A stretch of 64,000 nt of DNA from Mayamaea pseudoterrestris (lineage: Eukaryota > Bacillariophyta > Bacillariophyceae > Sellaphorales > Sellaphoraceae): contig BROI01000002.1 in the NCBI GenBank assembly GCA_027923505.1, forward strand, positions 1,054,001-1,118,000, in the 5' to 3' direction. Position numbers and translations under genes: made by a program. Under the pieces are notes generated by a model. It was not told the origin of the DNA. It did no database searches and worked only from the letters and a program-made list of their open reading frames with translations. Positions within the stretch are counted from its first letter, which is position 1. Every line of letters begins with the position of its first letter. Below, piece by piece: positions 40,354 to 50,373 of the stretch.

Positions 40354-42462
40354 TTAGTCGAGATCAAAATCCTCTTCAGTCTGCTGCGTGACACTGTCAT
40401 TCAAAGTCGCGGCTGCAACTTGTTCGTCACTGCTGACTTCATCTGTATTCCTTGTGGCAGAGGCAAAAGAAACATTCTTGTCATCTGATCCCTCGCCATT
40501 GCTGGCCGCATGTGGACCCATATCTTTAGCCGACCCAATATGATCACCAGCAGCTCCAGCTCCAGCTGCTGGATCAGTAGAAGAGACGCCATCAGGAGAC
40601 GCAGCGGCGGGGGTAGCCACATCGTCGCGGCGCCAGGCGTACTTTAATATGATTGAGTTCGTCTCAAACTCATGCTCGGCATCCATTAAAATTAGCCAGA
40701 TAACTCTCATCAGAGCCGTTTGCGCTTCGTTCAAGCCTTCGTGTTGCCACTTGTCAGAGTGTAAAAAGCTTTTGGTTCGTTTTAAAGCTGACTTTAGCTT
40801 GGACGGGTCAATTACCCGAGTTTCAGCTATGAGGAGGCTTTCGTATTCGATTGGCCGAATCTTGGAGAAGTAAGGATGCCACAACGGCGCGTCCGCAGTA
40901 GGTAGAAAACGTGGTAAAAGACAGACAAGCAGCTCAAGGGGATGGAGGATTGGTGCGGCATGGTCGAGAGCATAAAAGGTGGCGATAATTTCCACATCCA
41001 CGGGCGTCAGGTTTTCGTCATTGATCCTCTTGGAAGTCCAAACCTTTGGAACAAATTGCCATGGACCCGTAGACGAGTTTTCTTCCTCGTCTTGCTCTCG
41101 ACTTTGTCGTTCTTCATGCTCTCGCCTTTGCTGTTCTTCCCGTTCTCGCTCTTGGGCCTGGAAGCGTCGTATTTCCTCGGCGGTCTGGGCATCAAGAACA
41201 CTTATAAACCTGAATGTTCCGACCACGAACACTAACGCTAGGCAACAAAACACGGATTCAAAAGAATCTGTGGCCATTCTCGCCAATCCAATTCCAGCAA
41301 GTAACAAAAGCTGCAATAGCCAAATGCAAATATGGGGCAAGACAATCACCTTTCCGGCCAGAAAATCGACCGCTCGATGCAACTGACTACCAATCGCAAT
41401 CACAAATTCTTCTGGCGTCGTGGTCCGAGGAGCATTGCTGCTCGACTCAAGGATTGGACGTTGGAGCGTGACTGGAGTCGCGAGCGGACTACCGGTAGTG
41501 TTGGCGCATACATTGTTGCTTCGAAAGTTGTAAACAATCAACTCCTTGCCGGCTGCGTCGGCCTTTGCATTTGCAGCTTCCTTGGCGCGAAAAAAGAGTT
41601 CCGTCGTCACCGCCTTGTTATGGTCCGAAAAGGCCACGAAATTCGGGTCGTGAATGGACTTGTTGACTGCCACAGCCTTGGAAACATAGAATGCTGATGA
41701 TGAATGGTCTGCAGGTATCCAGACCATATTTCCATCGGCATTGTCGAATTTTGACAACGGAGGCTTTGCCTTGTTGGGTGATTGGGAAGCGCTTGCATGA
41801 TAGAAGGTAACGTTTGCTTCAATCGCGTCAACGCCCGATGGAGCGTCTAATGGTTCCCACACTTTTTCCATTAGGGTGATTGTCATCGTCTTGGCATGTG
41901 TGGACGGGACATGGCGTGTGTGCGCTTCGTGCAGTGCAAAGAAACGAGGGACCGAAAAGTAGACAAAGGCGTTCGCCCGAGCTCGCGCAGTCGGATCGTC
42001 CAGCAAGCTAATCTGCGACTGGTGCCAGAACAATGGTCCGCCAGAATCAAGCGCGAAATAGACTGGGAGCGCATCGTAGAGTGCAACGTGAGTGGAGGTT
42101 GAATTACTCGTGGAGTAGACTCGTTTGTTGGACTTGGTGTCGTTGTTCGTAGTAACGGTAGCCACGACTGTCGGCGCTGAATCAGCTCCGCTAACACGAC
42201 TGGTCTGAGTGTGGAACTTGCCAGTCGGAGGATCGCTTGTAGCCGCAGCGGCTCCGTAGCGATAGAGACGCGTCGTGTTGTTCGCGTGTGAAACGCAACT
42301 GCAGCTGCAGCTGCAGCTGGTAGCTTGACGAGAAGCTTCAACAAAGGAGTCTTGAGTATTTTCAATCGCCGCCGTTAGCGCTCCTGGCATGAAAACAAGC
42401 AGGAGGGCCATGGCCATGACGGCAATCGTCTTGGCGCTGATAGAAATCTTGGTTCGGAGCAT
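40354..42462 (-). CDS. signal-peptide membrane protein with charged mid-region, unknown
   Basis: 702 residues from ATG 42462 (the longer frame begins at TTG). An N-terminal signal peptide (TIAVMAMALLLVFMPGALTA) is followed by a luminal or extracellular part of about 330 residues with several N-glycosylation sequons (NNT, NDT, NST, NVT), containing FALDSGGPLFWHQ. Two membrane helices (IVLPHICIWLLQLLLLAGI and VFCCLALVFVVGTF) are followed by a strongly charged Glu/Arg/Gln helix (about 445-480), then a soluble C-terminal region with LKSALKRTKSFLHSDKWQHEGL, and finally a low-complexity acidic tail. Near residue 55 the repeat SCSCSCSC comes from a CAGCTG microsatellite. I do not recognise the family. 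Confidence 0.65.
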   Translation of the reverse strand: MLRTKISISAKTIAVMAMALLLVFMPGALTAAIENTQDSFVEASRQATSCSCSCSCVSHANNTTRLYRYGAAAATSDPPTGKFHTQTSRVSGADSAPTVVATVTTNNDTKSNKRVYSTSNSTSTHVALYDALPVYFALDSGGPLFWHQSQISLLDDPTARARANAFVYFSVPRFFALHEAHTRHVPSTHAKTMTITLMEKVWEPLDAPSGVDAIEANVTFYHASASQSPNKAKPPLSKFDNADGNMVWIPADHSSSAFYVSKAVAVNKSIHDPNFVAFSDHNKAVTTELFFRAKEAANAKADAAGKELIVYNFRSNNVCANTTGSPLATPVTLQRPILESSSNAPRTTTPEEFVIAIGSQLHRAVDFLAGKVIVLPHICIWLLQLLLLAGIGLARMATDSFESVFCCLALVFVVGTFRFISVLDAQTAEEIRRFQAQEREREEQQRREHEERQSREQDEEENSSTGPWQFVPKVWTSKRINDENLTPVDVEIIATFYALDHAAPILHPLELLVCLLPRFLPTADAPLWHPYFSKIRPIEYESLLIAETRVIDPSKLKSALKRTKSFLHSDKWQHEGLNEAQTALMRVIWLILMDAEHEFETNSIILKYAWRRDDVATPAAASPDGVSSTDPAAGAGAAGDHIGSAKDMGPHAASNGEGSDDKNVSFASATRNTDEVSSDEQVAAATLNDSVTQQTEEDFDLD

Positions 42463-43179
42463 GACGGTTATGATTACCAGCGCAATGACGGACTGGGAGT
42501 GAGAGGACAAATGGCTTGGAAGGCTTGCTTGTCGTACTTGATCGAGCGAAATGAACTATGAATACTTTGCGCTGTCGGAAAAGTGAGCTGTACGAGTATA
42601 CTGCCTGCGACGAGCTTGGGACTGGTCGATCGTGAAACGACCCGTCGTCGTGATGAGCGAAAGAAACGGACCGCACGAGCCGTTGGAATGACTCGTGCTT
42701 CATGGCGAAGGTGCGGGTCATTGCTGAGGTATGAATGCAGTAGTAAGATTAACTGCTTGAGTGTCTTGTCAATTGTAAATTTATTTCTGTAGCTGGAATC
42801 GATACTATTGGGAGCTACAGCCGAGAAGCCGTCGCAGCATTTCCATCATGGTCGAGTCGATTTTTGTGACGATTCCCGATGAGTCGTGGTGAGACGCTTT
42901 GTATGTGTTTTGGCGATTGCCGCGGAAATGGCCGTATGACGAAAGAGGTGCCTTCGGTGCTACAACGCTTGGTATAACATACGTCGATTGGATGCCTTTT
43001 ATACACAATGGAGATCGAACAGATAGTAGTTCTTGATCTATATGCAGAGCTAGCGGGTCATCGCACGACCGTATCGTCATGCAGTGCCAATAAACTACTT
43101 CGCCTTGCAGCAATGACAGCTCCATCACAGTCACAGTCGCACAAGTATATTAGAATCTATATTCTATACATAATTCGTA
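42463..43179. other. spacer downstream of LOV gene, with one open minus frame
   Basis: 717 bp. A minus-strand frame at 42805-43125 opens with ATG and encodes 106 residues with fairly natural composition (for example STYVIPSVVAPKAPLSSYG). It could be an alternative 3' exon of the LOV gene, a small separate gene or chance. A TATAAAA sequence lies within it on the minus strand, near 42998. No family is recognisable, so I do not call it as a gene. Confidence 0.3.
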
Positions 43180-43838
43180 TCATGCATGGTTTCCTTGCGT
43201 GTATATCCAAGCAGCATTGTGGGGTGCTTGACCTGGCCCAAGCGCTTGGACTGGACATTGCACTCCGATAAACTGCCAATGCGCATTATGCAGAAAGATG
43301 CATGAGTGAATGACTGCGACACAAGCGTTGCGATACCTTCAAGCCAAGGTAGATCGTTGCGAGTCATGTTTATACGTACATACACCGTCTTGTTCGCTTC
43401 GTTTCGCAAGGGCGAGAGGAAGAATTCGTTGGCAAACGGTGTACCATCCTTGCGATAGTTCAACAGATTGACCTCGACAGACTCTTGGTTCTGAATGGCT
43501 TTTCGGATCCTCTCAATGTCGTTCTTGTTGGTTTCGTCACCTTGAAGGAAGCGACAGTTGCGACCTTCGATTTCTGTCGACGAATAGCCAGTCAACTTGC
43601 AGAATCCATCGGACGAGAATATGATGGGTAAATCTTGCTTGGATGGATCACATACACAGTAAGCCACACTCTCATGTCCAGGACTATTGAGCATGGCAAT
43701 CAAAGTGGCGTCCGTCTCACTTAGCTCATGGGTCGGGTTGAAGGCTTTGGCTGTAAATGGTGTCGACAAGGATGGATCGGGAGAAAGGATCGAGCCAACG
43801 AGCGTCGAGATCATGCCGGATACGTCCGAGATTGACAT
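43180..43838 (-). CDS. short single-LOV blue-light photoreceptor
   Basis: Two exons, 43380-43838 and 43180-43272, with a 107-bp intron (GTACGT, TTGGCAG), 183 residues. The join KTVYFIGVQCPV completes a full LOV (PAS-type) flavin-binding domain at residues about 55-162. Motifs: LPIIFSSDGFCKLTGYSS, then GRNCRFLQG with the adduct-forming Cys at about 95, then NYRKDGTPFANEFFLSPL, and the Gln of FIGVQ (about 158) that reads the flavin state. Without splicing the last LOV strand is lost. There is no kinase, bZIP or output domain: only a 54-residue N-cap with a hydrophobic amphipathic stretch (GMISTLVGSIL) and a short Ala/Pro/Gln tail. Known comparators are bacterial short-LOV proteins and fungal Vivid. 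Upstream 5' exons cannot be excluded. Cytosolic or nuclear location inferred. Confidence 0.88.
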
Positions 43839-44255
43839 GCTTGTGAAGAGAAAACCTAGGTTTTAGATTAAGATACGTCGACCAACTGGCAATGCAAGTA
43901 TAATTGATCCTTGTGGTCATTGGCGTACTTCCAATGGCCTTGCTGGTGTCAAGGGAGGATTCGCCGTCGATTACCGCTACGAGTTCATCTGCTGAGTGAA
44001 ACGAAACGTGCACTCGTCGCCTGAGCGTGCAACCTGCAGTAGCTTCTAGAACAAGAAGGAATGTGATGGATAGTTACAACATGATCATCGAAGATAGAAT
44101 TAGCAGCGACGAAGCTTACCGCTTTGATGCCTCCCTCAACGTCGATCTTGCGGGGAATCAAAGTAATGTCGCAGTGGTGATCAAGTCGCTACTCCTATAC
44201 GGTTTTGATTTTCGCAGCCATCAACACATTCGTCGCGTTCTTTCCAATTTTGACC
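43839..44255. promoter_or_regulatory. divergent spacer, LOV and plastid methyltransferase
   Basis: 417 bp between head-to-head genes. Both strands hold short protein-like frames (plus frame from about 44065; minus pieces such as VHVSFHSADELVAVID at about 43945-43992), so unannotated 5' exons of either gene are possible. No clear core element recognised. Confidence 0.3.
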
Positions 44256-46274
44256 ATGCAGTCCAGATCAAGTATAGCAAGTCAACGACAGCGCACGGCC
44301 CGACGACCAGTACAGATAAAATTACTTGTCGCATGTCTATTTCTACTGGCGGAAAGAGCGACAGCTTTCACCAGTCGCCTCGACCTGGAACGACTTGCTG
44401 ACCGACGAAAAGCTCGGTCGATTCGCGGCTGCTCGACAAAGTCTTCCAACACAGACGCTTCACCTCCGCTACAAGCTACTAGTGCAGATACTGTTTCGCC
44501 TCATCTTTCAGCTGCCGTAGCGTCATTCGTTGCCAAGGTACAACTTGCTTTGGAGGTAACTATCGACAGTCATGTTGCCAGTCAAGAGCGACACGAATCG
44601 TTTGTTTCCCTATCGCTCATTGGCCGATCCAAAAAGGATGTCAAAGAACAAGTTTTAAAGCACCAAGAAGAAGGAGAATCAAGTTTACAGCTACGGGGCA
44701 CTCTACGAACTCTAGATGCGAGATTCATTATAGCAGGAGACTCAACGTTGACGTTGCAAGTCACGTTTAAATATCATCTTGCTACAGACATTGTCAAGAA
44801 TTGGCCACTCGACACTACTGCTCACCGACTACAAGCGATTCTGCTTTTGAAAGACATGGATGACGAACATTTACCGCATGTTTCGAACGAATGGGAGTCG
44901 CTCACTGACGATCAGCCACCGTCTGTTGGAAGCGCGTGGGGCATTCAGTTTGCACTATTGGAAACGAACCAGTGGACTTATCGACAAGAATTTACAAAGC
45001 CTTTCAAGAGCAGCAAGAAGAATGCTACAAGTAAAATGCTTCAGCAAACTACCTTTGTTCAGCAGCAGCATGATCGCGTCAAGCAGGGACCACTGCTAAA
45101 TTTGCTTACTGCTCAACAAGTGGACGGCAACACTCGCTCATACTTGCAATCCCTCGGCTTGGTCGCGCCAGACGGAAAGCCGCGACCAAAGCAAGCCTCC
45201 AAGCTCAAGCAGTGCAACAAAATTGTGGAAATTGTCAGTGGACTCATTGATGAGCATCAGCAGCAGCAGCAACAACAACTGCAACGACGATCAAAACGCG
45301 AAAATGACGAAATGTCACGGCGAACGCAGCGAATATCAATAATTGACATGGGCTGCGGACGAGGCTACTTGACATTTTCATTGCATGACTACTTGACTAC
45401 CAAAATGAGAAAGCAATCTGATTTAAACGCAATAATTGTGCAGACCAAGGGAGTTGATATTCGTCCAAAACTGGTCACGGAGTGCAACAACATTGCGAGG
45501 CAGCTCGGATCCGAGTTTGATGGACTGATGTTTCAACAAGCTACCATAGAAAGCTTTTGTGATGCAGAAAGTGGCAGCGCCTCTGGCCTCAATGTGTTTG
45601 AATGGACGATGCTACATTCACCTACGGTAAGCGATGGCATGGCCAGTGACCCAAACGAAGAGGCCGACAAAACGTCCACTAGCATTCCGTCACAGGATAA
45701 CGATCCGCTCAAGATACTCATGGCTTTGCACGCTTGCGATACCGCTACTGACGACGCACTATGGGCTGGCATTCGTCACGGCGCCGATATAATTGTTGTT
45801 GCACCGTGCTGCCACAAGCAGCTTCGTCCGCAAATCAATCAGCTCGCCCGAAACATTGCCAAACAACATCAATCGATTGAAATGCATCACTTGGCCGACG
45901 TACTCCGACACCCAATCTATCGCGAGCGCATGGCTGAAACAGTGACGGATTCGTTGCGAGCCTTGCTACTGGAACATGCCGGGTATTCGGTTCAAGTATT
46001 TGAGTTTATAGGAGGCGAGCATACGTCCAAAAATTGCATGATCACAGCAGTGCGGCAATCGACGAAACGAAACTCGTATGCGAATAACGAATGGCTTTCG
46101 GAAAGTAAAAGGGCAAATGCTTCGAGTAATCGCATACAGCAGCTAGCCTCCTTTCATGGCGTCGCTGCGCATAAATTGGCCGAGCACATGGGCATGCCTC
46201 TTGGCGATGCCGCGGAAAAGAACATTGTTTCGGCGGCTCCTTTATCTGCTCGAAACATGCCTCCAATGAAATGA
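44256..46274 (+). CDS. plastid-targeted SAM-dependent methyltransferase, target unknown
   Basis: 672 residues from ATG 44256 (upstream frame only from TTG). N-terminus: basic stretch, signal peptide core IKLLVACLFLLAERATA, then Phe-Thr-Ser-Arg and an Arg-rich transit region, that is a bipartite plastid presequence with Phe at +1. The N-terminal roughly 300 residues have no family I recognise. A poly-Gln/Arg linker (CAG repeat near 45258) precedes the methyltransferase: IIDMGCGRGYLTFSLHDYL (SAM motif I), GVDIRPKLVTECNNIA, then ILMALHACDTATDDAL and IIVVAPCCHKQLRPQI. These resemble the Methyltransf_32 group of class I enzymes, often annotated as RNA methyltransferases. The CC pair and His in APCCHKQ are conserved in that group. 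Substrate unknown. Confidence 0.8.
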   Translation: MQSRSSIASQRQRTARRPVQIKLLVACLFLLAERATAFTSRLDLERLADRRKARSIRGCSTKSSNTDASPPLQATSADTVSPHLSAAVASFVAKVQLALEVTIDSHVASQERHESFVSLSLIGRSKKDVKEQVLKHQEEGESSLQLRGTLRTLDARFIIAGDSTLTLQVTFKYHLATDIVKNWPLDTTAHRLQAILLLKDMDDEHLPHVSNEWESLTDDQPPSVGSAWGIQFALLETNQWTYRQEFTKPFKSSKKNATSKMLQQTTFVQQQHDRVKQGPLLNLLTAQQVDGNTRSYLQSLGLVAPDGKPRPKQASKLKQCNKIVEIVSGLIDEHQQQQQQQLQRRSKRENDEMSRRTQRISIIDMGCGRGYLTFSLHDYLTTKMRKQSDLNAIIVQTKGVDIRPKLVTECNNIARQLGSEFDGLMFQQATIESFCDAESGSASGLNVFEWTMLHSPTVSDGMASDPNEEADKTSTSIPSQDNDPLKILMALHACDTATDDALWAGIRHGADIIVVAPCCHKQLRPQINQLARNIAKQHQSIEMHHLADVLRHPIYRERMAETVTDSLRALLLEHAGYSVQVFEFIGGEHTSKNCMITAVRQSTKRNSYANNEWLSESKRANASSNRIQQLASFHGVAAHKLAEHMGMPLGDAAEKNIVSAAPLSARNMPPMK

Positions 46275-47392
46275 CGCATAAACAAGCTCTGACGTTGGAG
46301 TCGGGTTGAACCTTTGGACTGCCTTTGTTTTCTTTTAAACCTGCGCATTCGCCAATCCATCGTCGCACTGCTGCTTGCTAGTACGAGCTGACTCTGACAA
46401 GACCGCGATTCATTGCTTCGAGTCCGTTGGTCACCACTTGCAGTAGCTGCGACCGCCAAGCTCCGTCGCGTTTGACACTGCATCTGAATGACTTGCTTGG
46501 GTGTGCTCTCAATGGTGTAAATGCATTGACAGGAACAGCCGAGAGACGGCGGGAAGCTACACTATGTGATTAACTAAAGCATTAGTAGGTCCTTGTCGAC
46601 ACGCTTTTGCTTCATCCTTTAGTGCGCAGCAGCAGTGTCTTAGATATTATCCTCGCGAAATCAGCTAAATGCTCACGAAAGTAATTCTTGAATGCTGCTT
46701 GGATAGCTAAATAATGTCGCGCCAACTTGTCGATCCTGAACGTCCCATCGGTACTACCGGAAGTGGGAGGCAAGCGCGTCGATGGGATTCGTGACACGAA
46801 ACTTCCGCGTCCAGGCTATTCATGGGCGTTTCTAAAGTTACTCCGAAGAACAACTTACTGCGATTAAACGGACGCTTGAGAGCAAGCAATCGCAGCTTCC
46901 CAAACGATCAAGGTCGAGCAGCTGCTGTCACGCGCAACAAGACGACCCACTCATTTTCGACAGCTTCCAGCATTTACAATTACACTTGATCGTGTACAAA
47001 GCAAAGACTTTAGAGGTAAGACGATGATGAGAGAGAAGAGTGACATTGGAGCGATGATTGAGGCGATGAGACTCGACTGTCGTTGAGCAGCAAGCAGCAG
47101 CAGATGGATCTTGTTGCAATGGAACGCACCGCCATGACGATTTGCTTCCGCGCCATGCGACTATATGTTAATGAGAAGGTGCTTGCATGACATACATGCA
47201 TGGATAAGCAGTGTGACCGGATGAACAAGGAGGCTCGTTCATGGTCATAAGTGATTGACGGAACGCTTCCGCCAAAGCGACGAGGGACCAAGGGCGAATG
47301 GCTCGTTACATCCTGTTCCATCTGCTTTTTCTCTTCCTAGCTGACATTTGCATCTTGTCTTATCCTGTCATACAGAATAAACATTAAGAATC
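46275..47392. other. 1.1-kb spacer, no supported gene
   Basis: Lies between two plus-strand genes. Short ATG frames at 46714 (26 codons) and about 46824 (58 codons) have plausible composition but no support. A CCGGAAG box is near 46758. Probably 3' UTR, spacer and the acyl-CoA dehydrogenase promoter. Confidence 0.35.
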
Positions 47393-49868
47393 ATGTTGAC
47401 ATCCTCCTCCTCCAAGACTGCCACTCGTCGCAGCCTGCTTTTGGCTCGCCAAGTCCAGCAGCAACACTCCAGCAGTCAGCGCCGCACCTTTTTGGGAATT
47501 TCCAAGGCGGTCGACAAGCGCTTTTATCGCATGGCCAAGTCGGTCATGCCGGCCATTTCTGCTACCGAAAGTATTGCATTGGCCTCTGGAACCATTGGCT
47601 TCGATCGAGACATTTTCACTGGCTCTCCGTCACTCAAGCATTTGGTGTCGACCTATCAGCCGAAGTTGACTCAAGCCGAGCAAGACTTTATCAATACGGA
47701 AGTCAATGAGCTTTGTCGCTTGATCAATGACCATGAGACTGTTACCAATCGCGATTTCAGCAAGGCGGCATGGGACTACATGCGTGACGCTCGCTTCTTT
47801 GGACTCAAGATTCCTGTCGAGTGGGGCGGCAGAGGCTTTTCCACCCAAGCCGTGTCGCAAATTCTTGCCAAGCTTGGTACACACTGCATGGACGCCAATG
47901 CGACTGTTGCTGTTCCAAACTCACTTGGACCGGGAGAATTGTTGGCGCGATATGGAACGCCAGAACAAAAGGAATACTTTTTGCCAAGACTGGCCGATGG
48001 AACACTCATTCCATGCTTTGGATTGACCGGACCGCACTCGGGATCGGATGCCACGAGCTTGATTGGCAGTTATGGAACTGTGGAGGAACGCAATGGCGAA
48101 CTTGGAGTTGTTGCCTCCTTCAAGAAGCGATACATTACCCTAGCGCCAGTGGCTGGCGTTGTTGGACTTGGATTGAACTTGAAGGATCCGCATGGCTTGC
48201 TCAAGGGCACTGGCATGGAAGGATTCTCCGTGGCACTGCTGGAGCGAGACCATCCAGGTCTTCGCATGGGTCCTCGTCACAATCCATTGGCGGCTGCCTT
48301 TATGAACGGTACTGTCGAAGGTGACGATGTATGGATTCCCATGAGCATGATTCTTGGTGGACAGGAAAAGTGCGGCTTCGGATGGAACATGTTCGTCGAG
48401 TGCTTGGCGGAAGGAAGAGGTGTTTCGCTTCCAGCTGGGTCGGTCGGAGCTGGACGGGCCGTTGTCAGTGCGGTTGGGGCCTATGCACGCGTCCGCAAGC
48501 AATTTCGTGTTCCCATTGCCGAGTTTGGAGGCATTCAGGAAGGTACGTTATTGTTTGTGTTGTGTATTTTGGTTTTCGTTTGCGTGTGGATTAGCCTTGC
48601 TCATGTGTTGCGTTTTCTTGGTTTCGACAGCACTCGCACTCGCTGGCAGTGACTCACTCATTTGCGTCGCTGGAACGGATCTTATGAACGCCATTGTCGA
48701 TAACCACGAGGCGCCCATGGTTATTTCGTCCGTCATGAAGCAGAATTGTACTGAGCGTGGCCGTCGCATTATGGAGCGAGGCATGGACATTGCCGCTGGT
48801 TCGGCCATTTGCCGCGGTGACAAGAATTATTTGGCAGCCGGATACATGAGCATGCCCATTGGTATCACTGTCGAAGGGGCAAACATTATGACGCGATCCT
48901 TTCAAATTATCGGACAAGGCTTGACGCGTTGCCACCCACACATGCTCGAGTTGATTCAATCTCTCCAGCTTCCAAAGGGCGAGGAGGACAAGGGAACGGA
49001 GATTTTCGTCAAGCAGTTTTACAAGGTGGTCGGGCATGGATTGACAAACTTTGGACATTCCATCACTCGGGGTCTTGGTGCAACCTTTTCGACCATGTTC
49101 CGGTCCAAGAATGCGTACAAGAACGGTGATAAGCTACTTGACTACCACGAAAAGCAGCTTCTTCGACTCAGTGCCAACTTTGCCTTGACGGCGGATCTTT
49201 GCTTTTCGCTTGGTGGTCGCTTGAAGTTTGAGGAGCTTTTAATGGGTCGCTTGTCGGATGCCCTTGGTGCCATCTTCCTTGGATACGCGACGCTTCACCA
49301 CTACTCACGCAAGCGCGGCATTGAAGGTCTTGAAGCGTTTACCGAGCATGCCATGCTTCGTCTCGAGACTGAAGCACAAAAAGCTCTCAAGGATGCGTCG
49401 GACAACTTTCCAGGTGCCCTTGGCCCTGTTGCCAGTACGGTAATGAAGTTGGGATGCTTTCCGCTCGGCAACTTGACCCGTCCCTACTCGGAGCCCCATG
49501 ATAATTTGACAAAGGAAGTATCCCGTCAGATTACAAATCCGTCGGCCATGCGCGACTTTTTTAGCGAGGGCGTCTACATGGCCCCTGAAGGAACAGTGCA
49601 CCAAATTTCCGACTTGGTCCGCGCCTTGCCCATTTGCGTCGAAGCGGACAAGATTGCTTCCAGCCTGCGCACGAGCAAGCGCGAACCAACGGCCGAGGAG
49701 GCGGAAAAGCTTGCCCGCGCCGAGGCGTTGCGCGACGTGTTGATCCAGGTGGACGTCTTTGATCACTTGACGGATGCCGAGGGCGCCAAAGATTATGTTC
49801 GCCCGGCACTTCTTGGGACAGAGGAGCGAATGGCTTCCTTGGAGCGCAAGAGCTTTGCCGCCGCGTAA
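47393..49868 (+). CDS. FadE-type acyl-CoA dehydrogenase, mitochondrial presequence
   Basis: Two exons, 47393-48542 and 48631-49868, with an 88-bp intron (GTACGT, TCGACAG) restoring GGIQEALALAG; 795 residues. This is the long FadE type of acyl-CoA dehydrogenase (E. coli FadE about 814 residues), not the 400-residue mitochondrial ACAD type. It catalyses the first step of beta-oxidation, FAD-dependent 2,3-desaturation. Motifs: LKIPVEWGGRGFSTQAVSQ, FGLTGPHSGSDATS (FAD/substrate loop), WNMFVECLAEGRGVSLPA, GRRIMERGMDIAAGSAICRG, then the C-terminal DUF1974-type domain (KQLLRLSANFALTADLC to the end). The first about 45 residues are Ser/Arg/Gln-rich with RRTFLG, fitting mitochondrial import, although a peroxisomal route cannot be ruled out (no SKL; ends FAAA). 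Confidence 0.88.
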
Positions 49869-50373
49869 AATTGGACGTAACGCAATGCATATAATTTAGT
49901 AGTTAACACGCAAGTACGGTACTTTACCTGTTGAGTTTTATACCAGAGTGTCTGCCGGTAGGTCCGATCAGCGTGTGTCGTCAATATTAGTTATACATAG
50001 AAAGGTACCTACCGGTACCGGTGCACGAAACCAAAACTATGTCCAGTTGACCGATGCTGCGCAAGACGAGGATCATCAGGACGCTTCAAATGATCACCAA
50101 TTGTGTATTTGCTTGATACTTCAGCAACTACATCATTGCACAAAGGTTCAGTACAAGCCAAGACTTGTGTCGACAACGTACAAGTAGTAGTCAGCAACAT
50201 ATAACGCTACGGCTTGTGTCTTGCTGCATTTGCCCATTTAAAAAGTGCACTGAACAGCATATTCTTTGAAATGAGTTGGGCTTTATCAAACTCGTAACAA
50301 AACATTCATAAACGTACGCTACGAAATCCATGTTGGTGCTACGAAGAATATCGTCATTAATGAACTACAGTAT
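49869..50373. other. convergent spacer with clustered CCGGTA boxes
   Basis: 505 bp between convergent genes. It contains CTGCCGGTAGG (about 49953) and the overlapping run GGTACCTACCGGTACCGG (about 50006-50023). No gene seen. Confidence 0.45.

Noticed and set aside
42295-42321. CAGCTG repeat as a regulatory site
   Set aside because: It is a coding microsatellite giving an SCSCSC run in the membrane protein.
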